Positions 25,138 to 33,239 of a stretch of 36,663 bases of DNA are shown here, piece after piece. The first letter of the stretch is position 1; the number at the start of each line of letters is the position of its first letter. The notes beneath the pieces were generated by a model. It made no database searches. It was not told the DNA's origin and saw only the letters and a list, made by a program, of their open reading frames with translations. A program made the position numbers and the translations under genes. Source of the stretch: DAIOFH01 sp036745875 (lineage in GTDB: Bacteria > Planctomycetota > SZUA-567); NCBI GenBank assembly GCA_036745875.1, contig DAIOFH010000029.1:1-36663 (forward strand), given 5' to 3'.

Positions 25138-26268
25138 TCATTGCGCTATTCGTTTGAGCGGCGTCAGGTCAAGGCGGCGTAAACGATGGATGATTTCGTC
25201 CCGCAAGTCCCCGGACAACCGTAGTTCCGGTTCGATTGCCGCCAGCGCAGCGTCAAATTCGAGACCCTGGACGACGAGGAGGTACACTCCCTTATAAAAG
25301 GCGGAGGCATTGGTATCGGACAAGACCACCGCCGCCGCCAGCCCGGCCGGGCGGAGACGCAGGTTGTCCACGACGCGCAAAAACTGTTCGGCGCTGTCGT
25401 CGGTCAAAGTCTCCTCATTCGCGAGGAACAGTTGCGAATTAAGGAGCGCGGCGTTTGGAAGTGATTGTTTGCTGCCGTAAAGATACAGTAAAGGGGTACC
25501 GTTCGGCAACAGGCCAAGCCGTTCGTCCTCGGCATCCGCCGCAACAAGCCAATACAACCCGTCACGGTAAAATTCCAGACCGTCTATTTCAGGCAAAGGC
25601 AGGCTGGCAGCTTCCGGCAACTGTGGGTCGGCGACAGCCAATGCGCCGGTTTCGTCCGGTTGGGGGCCTGCCGGATCAGGCTCGATGGTTGGTTCAGCCT
25701 GGACTTCCTCTTGAACCGGCTCAACTTCAGGCACCGGGATAGCCTCCGCAGGATCGACCTGGATATAGGCTATCTGGTCGCCTACCGGTTCCGGCACGAA
25801 AAATTCCTGCGGCTCGGCGGGCGGCACCACGAGTTCGTCAGAAGGGCTTTCCAGCGTTTCGGGAACCACTGGCTCTTCCACAGCAGGTTCCTCTGCCGGG
25901 GCGACAACGGGTTCTGGATCCGATTCGACCTGCACGGGTGCGTCTTCCGGCGTTTCGACAGGCATATCCTCGGTTGGCGTTTCGGTTTGGATATCGGCAG
26001 GGGGCTCTACGACATCGACTACAGGTTCGGTTATTTGTTCCGGCGGCGTCTGTTCGGCAGGCAGCGCATCCACCACGGGAGCCGGCTGAGTCCACTCCTG
26101 CTTTTCGGCGCCCGGTCCATCCAAAGATATCTGTGTGGTTCCGCCGTCGGCAAATCGGGACGAATCAAAGGTCTGGCGCGGCACAACAGACGACCAGATA
26201 AAAATAGCTATGACAACCGCAAGGATATGTGCAGCCAATCGTACCTTAATGTCAATTCTGCTACGCAT
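25138..26268 (-). CDS. membrane-anchored Pro/Glu-rich protein of unknown function
   Basis: A 376-residue protein I do not recognise. ATG 26266-26268 was chosen because AGGAG lies seven bases upstream; a TTG two codons earlier is less likely. A basic N-terminus is followed by one membrane helix (LAAHILAVVIAIFIWSSVV, about 11-29). Then comes a 160-residue acidic stretch built from Pro, Glu, Val and Ala, expected to be extended and in the periplasm. A globular C-terminal domain (about 215-376) includes LEFYRDGLYWLVAADAEDE and a final basic helix (IIHRLRRLDLTPLKRIAQ). The layout recalls TonB or a cell-wall-spanning linker, but no TonB C-terminal motif is present. It is the first gene of the ispH-ubiA group. 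Confidence 0.7.
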   Translation of the reverse strand: MRSRIDIKVRLAAHILAVVIAIFIWSSVVPRQTFDSSRFADGGTTQISLDGPGAEKQEWTQPAPVVDALPAEQTPPEQITEPVVDVVEPPADIQTETPTEDMPVETPEDAPVQVESDPEPVVAPAEEPAVEEPVVPETLESPSDELVVPPAEPQEFFVPEPVGDQIAYIQVDPAEAIPVPEVEPVQEEVQAEPTIEPDPAGPQPDETGALAVADPQLPEAASLPLPEIDGLEFYRDGLYWLVAADAEDERLGLLPNGTPLLYLYGSKQSLPNAALLNSQLFLANEETLTDDSAEQFLRVVDNLRLRPAGLAAAVVLSDTNASAFYKGVYLLVVQGLEFDAALAAIEPELRLSGDLRDEIIHRLRRLDLTPLKRIAQ

Positions 26269-26389
26269 GGACAATCTCCTGAGTAGGGCATACTTCCTAG
26301 TCTATCATACTGTAAAACCAAACGCTTGTGAACCCGATTTATGGCGAATCGACTTCAACTGTTCGGTTGGTTTTGCCGGTGCAATACAC

Positions 26390-26418
26390 TTGACGCTTGT
26401 CGGGACAACTCCTAGAAT
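26390..26418 (+). promoter_or_regulatory. sigma-70 promoter of the gph-like operon
   Basis: TTGACG (26390-26395), a 17-base spacer and TAGAAT (26413-26418). The predicted start near 26425 gives a leader of about 55 bases before the HAD phosphatase ATG. It matches the consensus well and is in the right place. Confidence 0.65.
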
Positions 26419-26479
26419 CGCCATTTACAGCTACAAAACAAGGATTATTTTCCCGGCATGCGCTATCCAAGGAACAACC

Positions 26480-27130
26480 ATGAAATACAAGGCAGCCTTA
26501 TTCGATCTCGATGGAACCCTCCTCGATACCCTTGACGACCTCGCGGACAGCATGAACGCCGTCCTGGCGTCATTTTCCATGCCTCCCCACCCCAGTGCGC
26601 CATACCGCTACTATGTCGGCGACGGCATGGAGAACCTGGCCAGCCGTGCCGCGCCCGAGGGCACGGACGACGTCACCATAAAAAAAATGGCGGCGAAAAT
26701 GGGGGAGATCTACAAAGCGAACTGGGACAAAAAGACCAGTATCTATCCTGGGATCGTCGAGCTTCTGGACAATCTGGAAAACAGGGGGGTTCAGCTGGCA
26801 GTACTTTCCAACAAGCCGGACCTCTTTACACAGCTCATGATCAAACATTATTTCGGCGAATCACGCTTCTGCAAGGTTTTCGGCGCACGCGAAGGAGTGG
26901 CGAAGAAACCGGATCCCGTTGCCGCCCTTGAAATTGCGGACGCCTTGTCGATCGCCCCTGCGGATTTCCTCTACTTCGGCGACACCAACACGGATATGCA
27001 AACCGGCGTCGCGGCAGGCATGTTCACCATCGGCGTCACCTGGGGATTTCGTCCCAGGAAGGAACTCGAGGACTCGGGCGCCATGGCTATCATCAACCAC
27101 CCCCTGGAAGCGCTCTGCTACCTGGATTGA
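26480..27130 (+). CDS. gph: HAD phosphatase, phosphoglycolate phosphatase-like
   Basis: A 216-residue HAD hydrolase. Motif I is FDLDGTLLDT (nucleophile Asp9 or thereabouts), followed by a helical cap domain (about 15-85). Motif II is LSNKP, motif III the Lys in GVAKKPDP, and motif IV YFGDTNTDMQTG with the Mg-binding Asp pair. It most resembles Gph, which removes 2-phosphoglycolate formed during DNA repair. The ATG at 26480 follows AAGGA; longer readings into the upstream region cross non-coding DNA. A class I glutamine amidotransferase follows after four bases. Substrate specificity inside this family is hard to call, so the symbol is tentative. Confidence 0.85.
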   Translation: MKYKAALFDLDGTLLDTLDDLADSMNAVLASFSMPPHPSAPYRYYVGDGMENLASRAAPEGTDDVTIKKMAAKMGEIYKANWDKKTSIYPGIVELLDNLENRGVQLAVLSNKPDLFTQLMIKHYFGESRFCKVFGAREGVAKKPDPVAALEIADALSIAPADFLYFGDTNTDMQTGVAAGMFTIGVTWGFRPRKELEDSGAMAIINHPLEALCYLD

Positions 27131-27134
27131 GGCA

Positions 27135-27851
27135 ATGAAGCCACTCCTTCTTCTGCAGACTGGCCACGCACCGGAGGCGACTGCCCGGATCTGCGGCGAT
27201 TTCGACGCCATGTTTATTCGCCACGGCAATCTGACTGGCAGCGAACTGGCGCGAATCGATGTCAGTTCAGGGGAATCCCTTCCCGAGCCCGGCGAATTCT
27301 CCGGCGTCATCATTACCGGGTCATTGTCAATGGTTACGGACAAGCTCGACTGGAGTGAATATGCCGTCGGCTGGCTGCGCAAAGCGGCTTCAGGTAAAAT
27401 ACCCCTGTTTGGCGTCTGTTACGGCCACCAACTGCTTGCCCATGCCTTCGGTGGTACGGTGGGATATCTTGGCGACGGCCCCGAAATGGGTTGTTTTGAA
27501 GTCACCCTGTCGCCTATGGCCATCGCCCATCCGCTGTTGACCGGCCTGCCCCACAAATTCATGGCAAATCTAAGCCACAGCCAGGGCGTGCTCGAGCTGC
27601 CGCCCAATGCCGTCTGCCTCGCGTCATCCGCCCGCGATCCGCACCAGATCGTGGAATACGGCAATGGTTCGTTCAGCGTCCAATTCCATCCCGAATTCGA
27701 CCGCCAAGCCGAAGAGTCGGTCCTCACCTATGGCAGGCGGGAAAAACTGATTAACGAGGACGAGTGGAAGACTTCCGCAGGTTGTTTGGCAGACACTCCC
27801 GTTCCGATTGAAATACTCCGGCGTTTTATTTTACTTTGCCGGGAAAATTAG
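27135..27851 (+). CDS. class I glutamine amidotransferase
   Basis: A 238-residue GMP-synthase-like glutamine amidotransferase. The catalytic triad is Cys95 in GVCYGHQ, with His185 and Glu187 in VQFHPEFD. The oxyanion-strand motif VIITGSLSMV lies at about 58-67. NLSHSQGVLELP matches the SHxDxV-like segment of this subfamily, with Gln in place of Asp. No synthetase domain is attached, so it works alone or with an unlinked partner; relatives act as gamma-glutamyl hydrolases or in amine breakdown. The GAGG ribosome site overlaps the stop of the phosphatase gene, and ATG begins four bases after it, so the two are co-translated. The precise substrate is not evident. Confidence 0.85.
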   Translation: MKPLLLLQTGHAPEATARICGDFDAMFIRHGNLTGSELARIDVSSGESLPEPGEFSGVIITGSLSMVTDKLDWSEYAVGWLRKAASGKIPLFGVCYGHQLLAHAFGGTVGYLGDGPEMGCFEVTLSPMAIAHPLLTGLPHKFMANLSHSQGVLELPPNAVCLASSARDPHQIVEYGNGSFSVQFHPEFDRQAEESVLTYGRREKLINEDEWKTSAGCLADTPVPIEILRRFILLCREN

Positions 27852-27938
27852 TGTTGAACAACGCAAAACTTGGGGTACGATCAATAATACAGGTATCGCA
27901 TGGCCTTTTTTCCCACCTATTGTTACAAGGAGACAGAA

Positions 27939-28442
27939 ATGGCAAGCGTCAAGATCGAAGAACTTTCTCTCGAGGCGTTCAAACCCTTCGGCACGTTCAT
28001 CAATATGCTGAATCCCGAATGGGAATCCATCGGCGACAAGCCGGTCCAGTTTTTCCGTGACATGTCGCAGTTGGCGATCAACCATCCGAGATCGCTGCCG
28101 AGCTTTTCCATCTGCCGTGTCGAAAAACGCCCGCTCGTCATTGACGTCTCCGAAATCCACAACTGGACAGCCGAAGGCAATCTGCCCCTTGACGCCGATG
28201 CCCTCATCCATGTCGGCCCCGCCACCCCGAACGGAATCTGCCCCCTTGACAAGATGCGCGTCTTCCGCGTGCCGCGCGGCACTTTCGTCAACATCCATGC
28301 AGGCGTCTGGCACCATGCACCGTTTGTCCATGGCGGAGCGGATGCGCTGAACATGGTTATCGTCCTTCCCGAACGCACCTATGCCAACGATTGCAAGGTG
28401 GTCGAGTTCTCGAAGGCGGAACAGATCACCATCGAGGCATGA
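27939..28442 (+). CDS. AllA-like cupin (ureidoglycolate lyase family)
   Basis: A 167-residue single-domain cupin. The N-terminus KIEELSLEAFKPFGTFIN and the core motif VNIHAGVWHHAPF parallel ureidoglycolate lyase AllA (NxHxxVWHH), which splits ureidoglycolate into glyoxylate and urea in purine breakdown. Length is close to AllA. The ribosome site is AAGGAGA, five bases before the ATG. It is 87 bases after the amidotransferase gene and ends the operon just before a strong terminator. No other allantoin or ureidoglycolate gene is in the window, so another small acid or sugar may be the real substrate. Family call fairly sure; reaction not. Confidence 0.75.
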   Translation: MASVKIEELSLEAFKPFGTFINMLNPEWESIGDKPVQFFRDMSQLAINHPRSLPSFSICRVEKRPLVIDVSEIHNWTAEGNLPLDADALIHVGPATPNGICPLDKMRVFRVPRGTFVNIHAGVWHHAPFVHGGADALNMVIVLPERTYANDCKVVEFSKAEQITIEA

Positions 28443-28456
28443 TTCTTTTTTCCAAT

Positions 28457-28499
28457 AAAAAGCGCCATCCCCCGAAACAAGGGATGGCGCTTTTTTTTA
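28457..28499. terminator. bidirectional terminator between the cupin gene and argJ
   Basis: A perfect 11-bp stem, AGCGCCATCCC (28461-28471) with GGGATGGCGCT (28481-28491), a nine-base loop, then a run of eight T (28491-28498). An A-run precedes the stem, giving a T-run on the other strand. It can therefore end both the plus-strand operon and the convergent argJ operon. Confidence 0.9.
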
Positions 28500-28529
28500 T
28501 CATGGCAGCGACTGCCGCCACTGATTTTT

Positions 28530-29759
28530 TCAGGTGGTGTAGTCAGCGTTGATCTTGACGTAATCGTAGGAAAAGTCGCAGGTCATGAACATGGCTTCCG
28601 ACTTGCCAAGGCCGAGGTCCAGTTCCAGTTCCACCTCCTTCGCCTTCATTAGTCCGGACAGTTCCGCTTCGTTAAACGCTTCCGGCTTGCCTTTCCGGTA
28701 CATGGTCTTGCCGCAGAGGCGAACGGTGGCCTTCTCCTCGTCCAGCTTTGCGCCGCTTCTCCCGGCTGCCATCATGATCCTGCCCCAGTTGGGGTCGTTC
28801 CCGAACATCGCCGTCTTCACCAGCGGGCTTTCCGCAATGGTTCGGGCGGCGGCGACCGCATCCTTGTGCTTGGCAGCGCCTGTCACCCGCACATACACGA
28901 GCTTGGTCGCTCCCTCGCCATCGGTCGCGATCTGGCGGGCAAGGGAAAAGGCGACTTCGTGCAGTCCCTCCAGGAACTTGTCATAGCGTTTTCCCGACGC
29001 CTTGTCGATGGCTGCGCCGCCGGTAACTCCGCTCGCCAAAACAAAAAGGGTGTCATTTGTCGAAGTATCGCCGTCGACCGTGACCCTGTTGAAGGTCCGG
29101 TCGGCGACGTCCTTGAGAGCTGTTTTCAACACCTTCGGCGCAACCGCGGCGTTGGTGGCGATAAAGGCAAGCATCGTCGCCATGTTCGGCGCGATCATCC
29201 CGGAACCTTTGCAGGCGCCGGCGAGCACCACCCCATCCAGTCCGTCGACAAGAATGCTCGCCGTCTTCGGCCTGAGATCAGTGGTCATTATGGCCTTGGC
29301 GAAATCTCCAGGCTTCGACTTGCCGACCTCCTTCAGCGCCTGGGAAATCCCCTGTTCCATCTTCTCCATCGGCAATTGGCGGCCGATGACGCCAGTGGAA
29401 CAGACCAGGATTTGGTTGACCGGCACCTTGAGGGCTGTGGCGATTTGCTTGGCGTTCGCGAGCCCGTTTTCCTTTCCTTCCTTGCCGGTACAGGCATTGG
29501 CGACGCCGGCGTTGACAAGTATCGCCCTGGCTATGCCGCCGGACGCCTTGAGATGCTTTTTGTCAATCTTCACCGGCGCGGCCGCGGCGGTGCTTTGGGT
29601 AAACACTCCGGCGATGGACGCGGGAGCGTCGGCGACCAGGAGCGCCATATCATGGCGCGGCTTTTCCCAATTGCGGATATTGGCCTGAACGGTGGCCGAC
29701 TTGAAACCGGGTACATTGTCCAATGCAAGTGGTTTGCTCATTGGCTGCTCGACTTTCAT
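28530..29759 (-). CDS. argJ: bifunctional ornithine acetyltransferase / N-acetylglutamate synthase
   Basis: A 409-residue ArgJ, which recycles the acetyl group in arginine synthesis by moving it from N-acetylornithine to glutamate. The self-cleavage site is KGSGMIAPNMATML, with the catalytic Thr at about 195; the precursor splits there into alpha and beta chains. STGVIGRQLP and VTVDGDTSTNDT are further family motifs, and the protein ends NADYTT as usual. An alternative start six codons on (MSKPLALDN) has a slightly better ribosome site. It lies 19 bases after the metallophosphoesterase gene and appears to be the last gene of the trpS-led group. No other arg gene is near. Confidence 0.95.
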   Translation of the reverse strand: MKVEQPMSKPLALDNVPGFKSATVQANIRNWEKPRHDMALLVADAPASIAGVFTQSTAAAAPVKIDKKHLKASGGIARAILVNAGVANACTGKEGKENGLANAKQIATALKVPVNQILVCSTGVIGRQLPMEKMEQGISQALKEVGKSKPGDFAKAIMTTDLRPKTASILVDGLDGVVLAGACKGSGMIAPNMATMLAFIATNAAVAPKVLKTALKDVADRTFNRVTVDGDTSTNDTLFVLASGVTGGAAIDKASGKRYDKFLEGLHEVAFSLARQIATDGEGATKLVYVRVTGAAKHKDAVAAARTIAESPLVKTAMFGNDPNWGRIMMAAGRSGAKLDEEKATVRLCGKTMYRKGKPEAFNEAELSGLMKAKEVELELDLGLGKSEAMFMTCDFSYDYVKINADYTT

Positions 29760-29778
29760 CAGAAATAGTGGGAGATAA

Positions 29779-30525
29779 TCAGTTTCCGTACATCAGGCGC
29801 TCGGCCAGGAATTCCGGCAGCCCGGCACGGTGAATCAGGTTGATGGTTTTTTGTCGGTCGTATTCCACCCGGTGATACTCGACGTCGGAACCGTCGAACA
29901 TCAGCCAGGACGAGCGCCAGTCGCCGTCCCTGGGCTGACCCACGGAGCCGATGGAAACATAGGCCTTTTCCGCGCCGATGTGGAAGCGCGTCTTGGGAAT
30001 GGGCCCCGAATCGTGGGGGAAGATATAACCGACCTCGGTGCCGAGGAAGGCACGGTGGTTATGGCCGACAAAACAGATGTTGAAATCGGCGAAGTCTTCC
30101 TGCAGGGTGCGTATCAGATGGAGAAACGCCCACGGGCTGTCCGCTTCACGGACATAGTCGAGTAGCGGGTTACGGATGCTGCCGTGGACGAAACGGAACG
30201 AGTCACGCCGGTAATCGCTTTCCAGGGAGGTGATATAGTCCAATGTTTCACGGTGGCGCAGCACCCGTGCCGTCCAGTCGATTGCAGCCTGAGCAAGCGG
30301 GGTGAACTGCTCCGCGCCGTGAAGGACCGCATGCTCGTGGTTGCCCATCAGGACAATGGAACAATCGTTCCTGACAATGTCCAGGCATTCGGCCGGTTGC
30401 GGCCCATACCCGACGGTATCGCCAAGGCAGACGATTTCGTCCGGCTTATGGCGATTGATATCAGCCATTACTGCCTCAAGAGCAGACAGGTTGGCATGGA
30501 CATCAGATATAAGCGCAATTTTCAT
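29779..30525 (-). CDS. calcineurin-like metallophosphoesterase
   Basis: A 248-residue phosphoesterase with the full metal-binding set: Asp8 and His10 (ISDVHAN), Asp36 (LGDTVGYGP), Asn62-His63 (GNHEHAV), a His in FVHGSI and His-x-His in VGHNHRAF. Members of this YfcE/protein-phosphatase-like group act on phosphodiesters or symmetrical dinucleotide polyphosphates; the target here is not clear. There is no signal peptide, so it is cytoplasmic. The ribosome site is weak (GGAA). It lies 115 bases after trmD and 19 before argJ. The gap before it may contain its own promoter, but I could not identify one. Confidence 0.88.
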   Translation of the reverse strand: MKIALISDVHANLSALEAVMADINRHKPDEIVCLGDTVGYGPQPAECLDIVRNDCSIVLMGNHEHAVLHGAEQFTPLAQAAIDWTARVLRHRETLDYITSLESDYRRDSFRFVHGSIRNPLLDYVREADSPWAFLHLIRTLQEDFADFNICFVGHNHRAFLGTEVGYIFPHDSGPIPKTRFHIGAEKAYVSIGSVGQPRDGDWRSSWLMFDGSDVEYHRVEYDRQKTINLIHRAGLPEFLAERLMYGN

Positions 30526-30640
30526 TCTGGCAATTTCCGGGAGTATATACGATTCGGATATCCTACAAACTTGGTATTGTAAGTTCCTGGCCTGTCACTC
30601 GCAATTAAAATGTACCATCGCAACAACATTTGGGATACCG

Positions 30641-31330
30641 TCACTCAAAGTCAAGAAGGTCCGGCCGGTGCTGCCGCGTTTTGGCGATGGCTTTTTCCTT
30701 CCGCCAAGCGGCGATTTTGGCGTGGTCGCCGCTCCGGAGGATTTCCGGCACGGTGAGGCCGCGATATTCCGCCGGTTGCGTATAGTGCGGATGGTCCAGC
30801 AAATTCACCCCCGGCGCAAATGAATCCTCCACAGCGCTGGCGGGATCGCCGAGAACCCCGGGAAGCAGCCTGATAAGGGCGTCCGCCACCGCCATCGCCG
30901 CGATTTCACCGCCCGAGAGGATAAAGTCGCCTAGCGATATGCGTTCCGGTTCAAGAATGTCAAAGATGCGCTCATCAAATCCTTCGTACCGGCCGCAAAC
31001 GAAAAGTATCCGTTCCTCGGCGGCCAGTTCAGCAGCAACATTCTGGTCGAACCTCCTGCCTTCGGGAGTCAGGAAAAACAACCGCCCCGCCGGGCTGGCC
31101 ATGGCTCGGACCGCGTCGACCGCTTCTACGACCGGCTGGCAGGTCATGACCATGCCGGGGCCACCGCCAAAAGGCCGGTCATCGACTTTGCCGTGCTTGT
31201 TCTCCGTCCACCCGCGGATATTATGGATATGGATTTCCACAGCGCCCTTTTCCTGTGCGATTTTCGGTATCGATTCGCCGAGAAATCCAGAAAAAATGCC
31301 GGGGAAAAGGGTCAGAATATCCAGACGCAT
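30641..31330 (-). CDS. trmD: tRNA (guanine37-N1)-methyltransferase
   Basis: A 229-residue SPOUT methyltransferase that makes m1G37 in tRNAs and prevents frameshifting. It begins MRLDILTLFPGIFSGFLGES and has DDRPFGGGPGMVM. The knotted cofactor site is VCGRYEGFDERI and SLGDFILSGGEIAAM, and the C-terminal tRNA-binding part includes PHYTQPAEYRG. Length is normal. It lies 12 bases after glmS on the same strand. In most bacteria trmD sits between rimM and rplS behind rpsP; here it is away from those genes. Confidence 0.96.
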   Translation of the reverse strand: MRLDILTLFPGIFSGFLGESIPKIAQEKGAVEIHIHNIRGWTENKHGKVDDRPFGGGPGMVMTCQPVVEAVDAVRAMASPAGRLFFLTPEGRRFDQNVAAELAAEERILFVCGRYEGFDERIFDILEPERISLGDFILSGGEIAAMAVADALIRLLPGVLGDPASAVEDSFAPGVNLLDHPHYTQPAEYRGLTVPEILRSGDHAKIAAWRKEKAIAKTRQHRPDLLDFE

Positions 31331-31342
31331 GCCATTCCCGCC

Positions 31343-33187
31343 CTATTCAACCGTCACGCTCTTGGCGAGGTTTTTCGGCTTGTCCACATCGCAACCCCTG
31401 GCGACCGCTACATGATACGCCAGAAGCTGCAGGGGGATGGCGCAGCAGATGGAGTTCATGATGCCTGATTCGGCACGGATTGAAATGACATCGTCCGCGA
31501 CTGTTTTGATGAGTTCGTCATCGTGGCAGGCGATGGCGATGACTTTGCCTTTCCTCGCCTTCACCTCCTGAATGTTGCCAAGAACCTTGTCGTAGCGGCG
31601 TCCCTGGAGTGCGATGAAAAGGACAGGCATGTTTTCGTCGACAAGGGCGATTGGGCCATGCTTCATCTCAGCCGCGTCATAGCCTTCGGCATGGATGTAG
31701 CTGACTTCTTTCAGCTTTAGCGCACCTTCCATCGCCAGCGGCCAGCCGGTGCCGCGACCGAGGAAAAGGAAGTTATTGGCGTCCTTGTATTTCAGGGCAA
31801 TCTTTTTGATTTCGCTGTCGGAGGCGAGGATGCCTTCCAGACGCGTGCCGACGCCCAAAAGGTCGTTGGCGCGGCGGCGGATTTCCTTGCGGTCGACGGT
31901 TTTCCTGATCTGTCCCATTCGAAGCGCCAAGAAATACAGCCCGGCGATCATGGCGGTAAAGGCCTTGGTGCTGGCGACGCCGATTTCAGGGCCGCAGTTG
32001 AGGTAAAACACCGAATCCGATTCCCTGGCGATGGAGCTGCCGACCACGTTGACGAGGGAAAGCACTTTGCAGCCCGCTTCGCGGGCGAGCCGCACGGCGT
32101 GCAGGGTATCCATCGTCTCGCCGGATTGCGTGACAGCGACGACCAGTACGGACGGATCGAGGATCGGCTCGCGGTAGCGGAAGTCGGCGGCATATTCCGG
32201 ATAGGTGGGGATTTTCGCCACGCGTTCGATCATGTTCCGTCCGACCATGCAGGCATGATACGCCGTTCCCTGCGCCAGCAGAATGATACGGCTGACATTT
32301 TTGAAATAGTCGTCCGGCAGGGTCAGGCCTTCGAGATTGAAAATGGGAGCCTCGTCCTCTTTTTTCGGCAGGGTCAGGCGGTTGCGGAACATGTTTTCCA
32401 AGGTGATCGGCTGCTCGTAGATTTCCTTGAGCATGAAATGCGGATAGCCGCCCATCTGGGCAGCCTCGGCAGACCAGGTGATTTCCGTCGGCGTAAAATC
32501 GACTGCCTGCCCGTTCTGGCGGACCTCGCAGTTACCGGAGGTAATTACGGCGGTCTGGTCGTCTGCGAGGAATACGACGCGGCGCGTATGGGCGATGATC
32601 GGGACTGCGTCCGAGGCGGCGATGTTGAAGCCCGCCCCCAGACCGATCGCGAGGGGGCTGCCGCGGCGGGCGGCTATAATAAGGCCGGGCTGGTCAGAGG
32701 CCATAACGGCTATCGCAAAGGTGCCGTCAAGAAGCGGGAGCACCGTCTCTACCGCACGGATCAGATCGCCGGTGTAGTGCTTGGCAACCAGGTTGGCGAC
32801 GATTTCGGTGTCGGTGTCGGAATAAAATATCACACCGTCCGCCTCCAGGCCGTCCTTGAGGCGTTGGTAATTGTCGATAATGCCGTTGTGTACAAGAACG
32901 ATACGACCGTCCTGGCTGCGATGCGGGTGGGCATTTACGACATTCGGCTCGCCGTGCGTGGCCCAGCGGGTATGGCCGATGGCTGCTTCCGTGGGGTTGT
33001 CGGTTTCCTGGCCGATATCGTCCACAAGATCCTTGACCCTGCCGGCGACGCGGTGGATCTTGATTTGCCCCTCCTCCGGCCAGGCGACGCCGGCGGAGTC
33101 ATAGCCACGGTATTCGAGAGCGGCCAGGCCATCCAGGACTTTCCGCACCGCATTCGGCAAACCAATTGTCGCGACTATTCCACACAT
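31343..33187 (-). CDS. glmS: glutamine-fructose-6-phosphate aminotransferase
   Basis: A 614-residue GlmS, which makes glucosamine-6-phosphate for peptidoglycan and lipid A. The N-terminal glutaminase starts with the catalytic Cys2 (MCGIVATIG), with HTRWATHGEP and SDTDTEIVANL. Two SIS domains (about 290-430 and 460-600) bind the sugar, with VVAVTQSGETMDTLHA and FLGRGTGWPLAMEGALKLKE. It ends KNLAKSVTVE as expected. It lies 52 bases after trpS. No glmS ribozyme is possible in that short leader. The isomerase Lys near the C-terminus (PKNLAKSVTVE) is present. Confidence 0.97.
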   Translation of the reverse strand: MCGIVATIGLPNAVRKVLDGLAALEYRGYDSAGVAWPEEGQIKIHRVAGRVKDLVDDIGQETDNPTEAAIGHTRWATHGEPNVVNAHPHRSQDGRIVLVHNGIIDNYQRLKDGLEADGVIFYSDTDTEIVANLVAKHYTGDLIRAVETVLPLLDGTFAIAVMASDQPGLIIAARRGSPLAIGLGAGFNIAASDAVPIIAHTRRVVFLADDQTAVITSGNCEVRQNGQAVDFTPTEITWSAEAAQMGGYPHFMLKEIYEQPITLENMFRNRLTLPKKEDEAPIFNLEGLTLPDDYFKNVSRIILLAQGTAYHACMVGRNMIERVAKIPTYPEYAADFRYREPILDPSVLVVAVTQSGETMDTLHAVRLAREAGCKVLSLVNVVGSSIARESDSVFYLNCGPEIGVASTKAFTAMIAGLYFLALRMGQIRKTVDRKEIRRRANDLLGVGTRLEGILASDSEIKKIALKYKDANNFLFLGRGTGWPLAMEGALKLKEVSYIHAEGYDAAEMKHGPIALVDENMPVLFIALQGRRYDKVLGNIQEVKARKGKVIAIACHDDELIKTVADDVISIRAESGIMNSICCAIPLQLLAYHVAVARGCDVDKPKNLAKSVTVE

Positions 33188-33239
33188 ATTTTATGCCCCT
33201 CTATAAATGGGTTTTCCACGAACCAGGAAGTCAATAACA

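Noticed and set aside
33188..33239. possible glmS ribozyme leader
   Set aside because: Only 52 bases separate glmS from trpS, too short for the ribozyme, and no core motif is seen.
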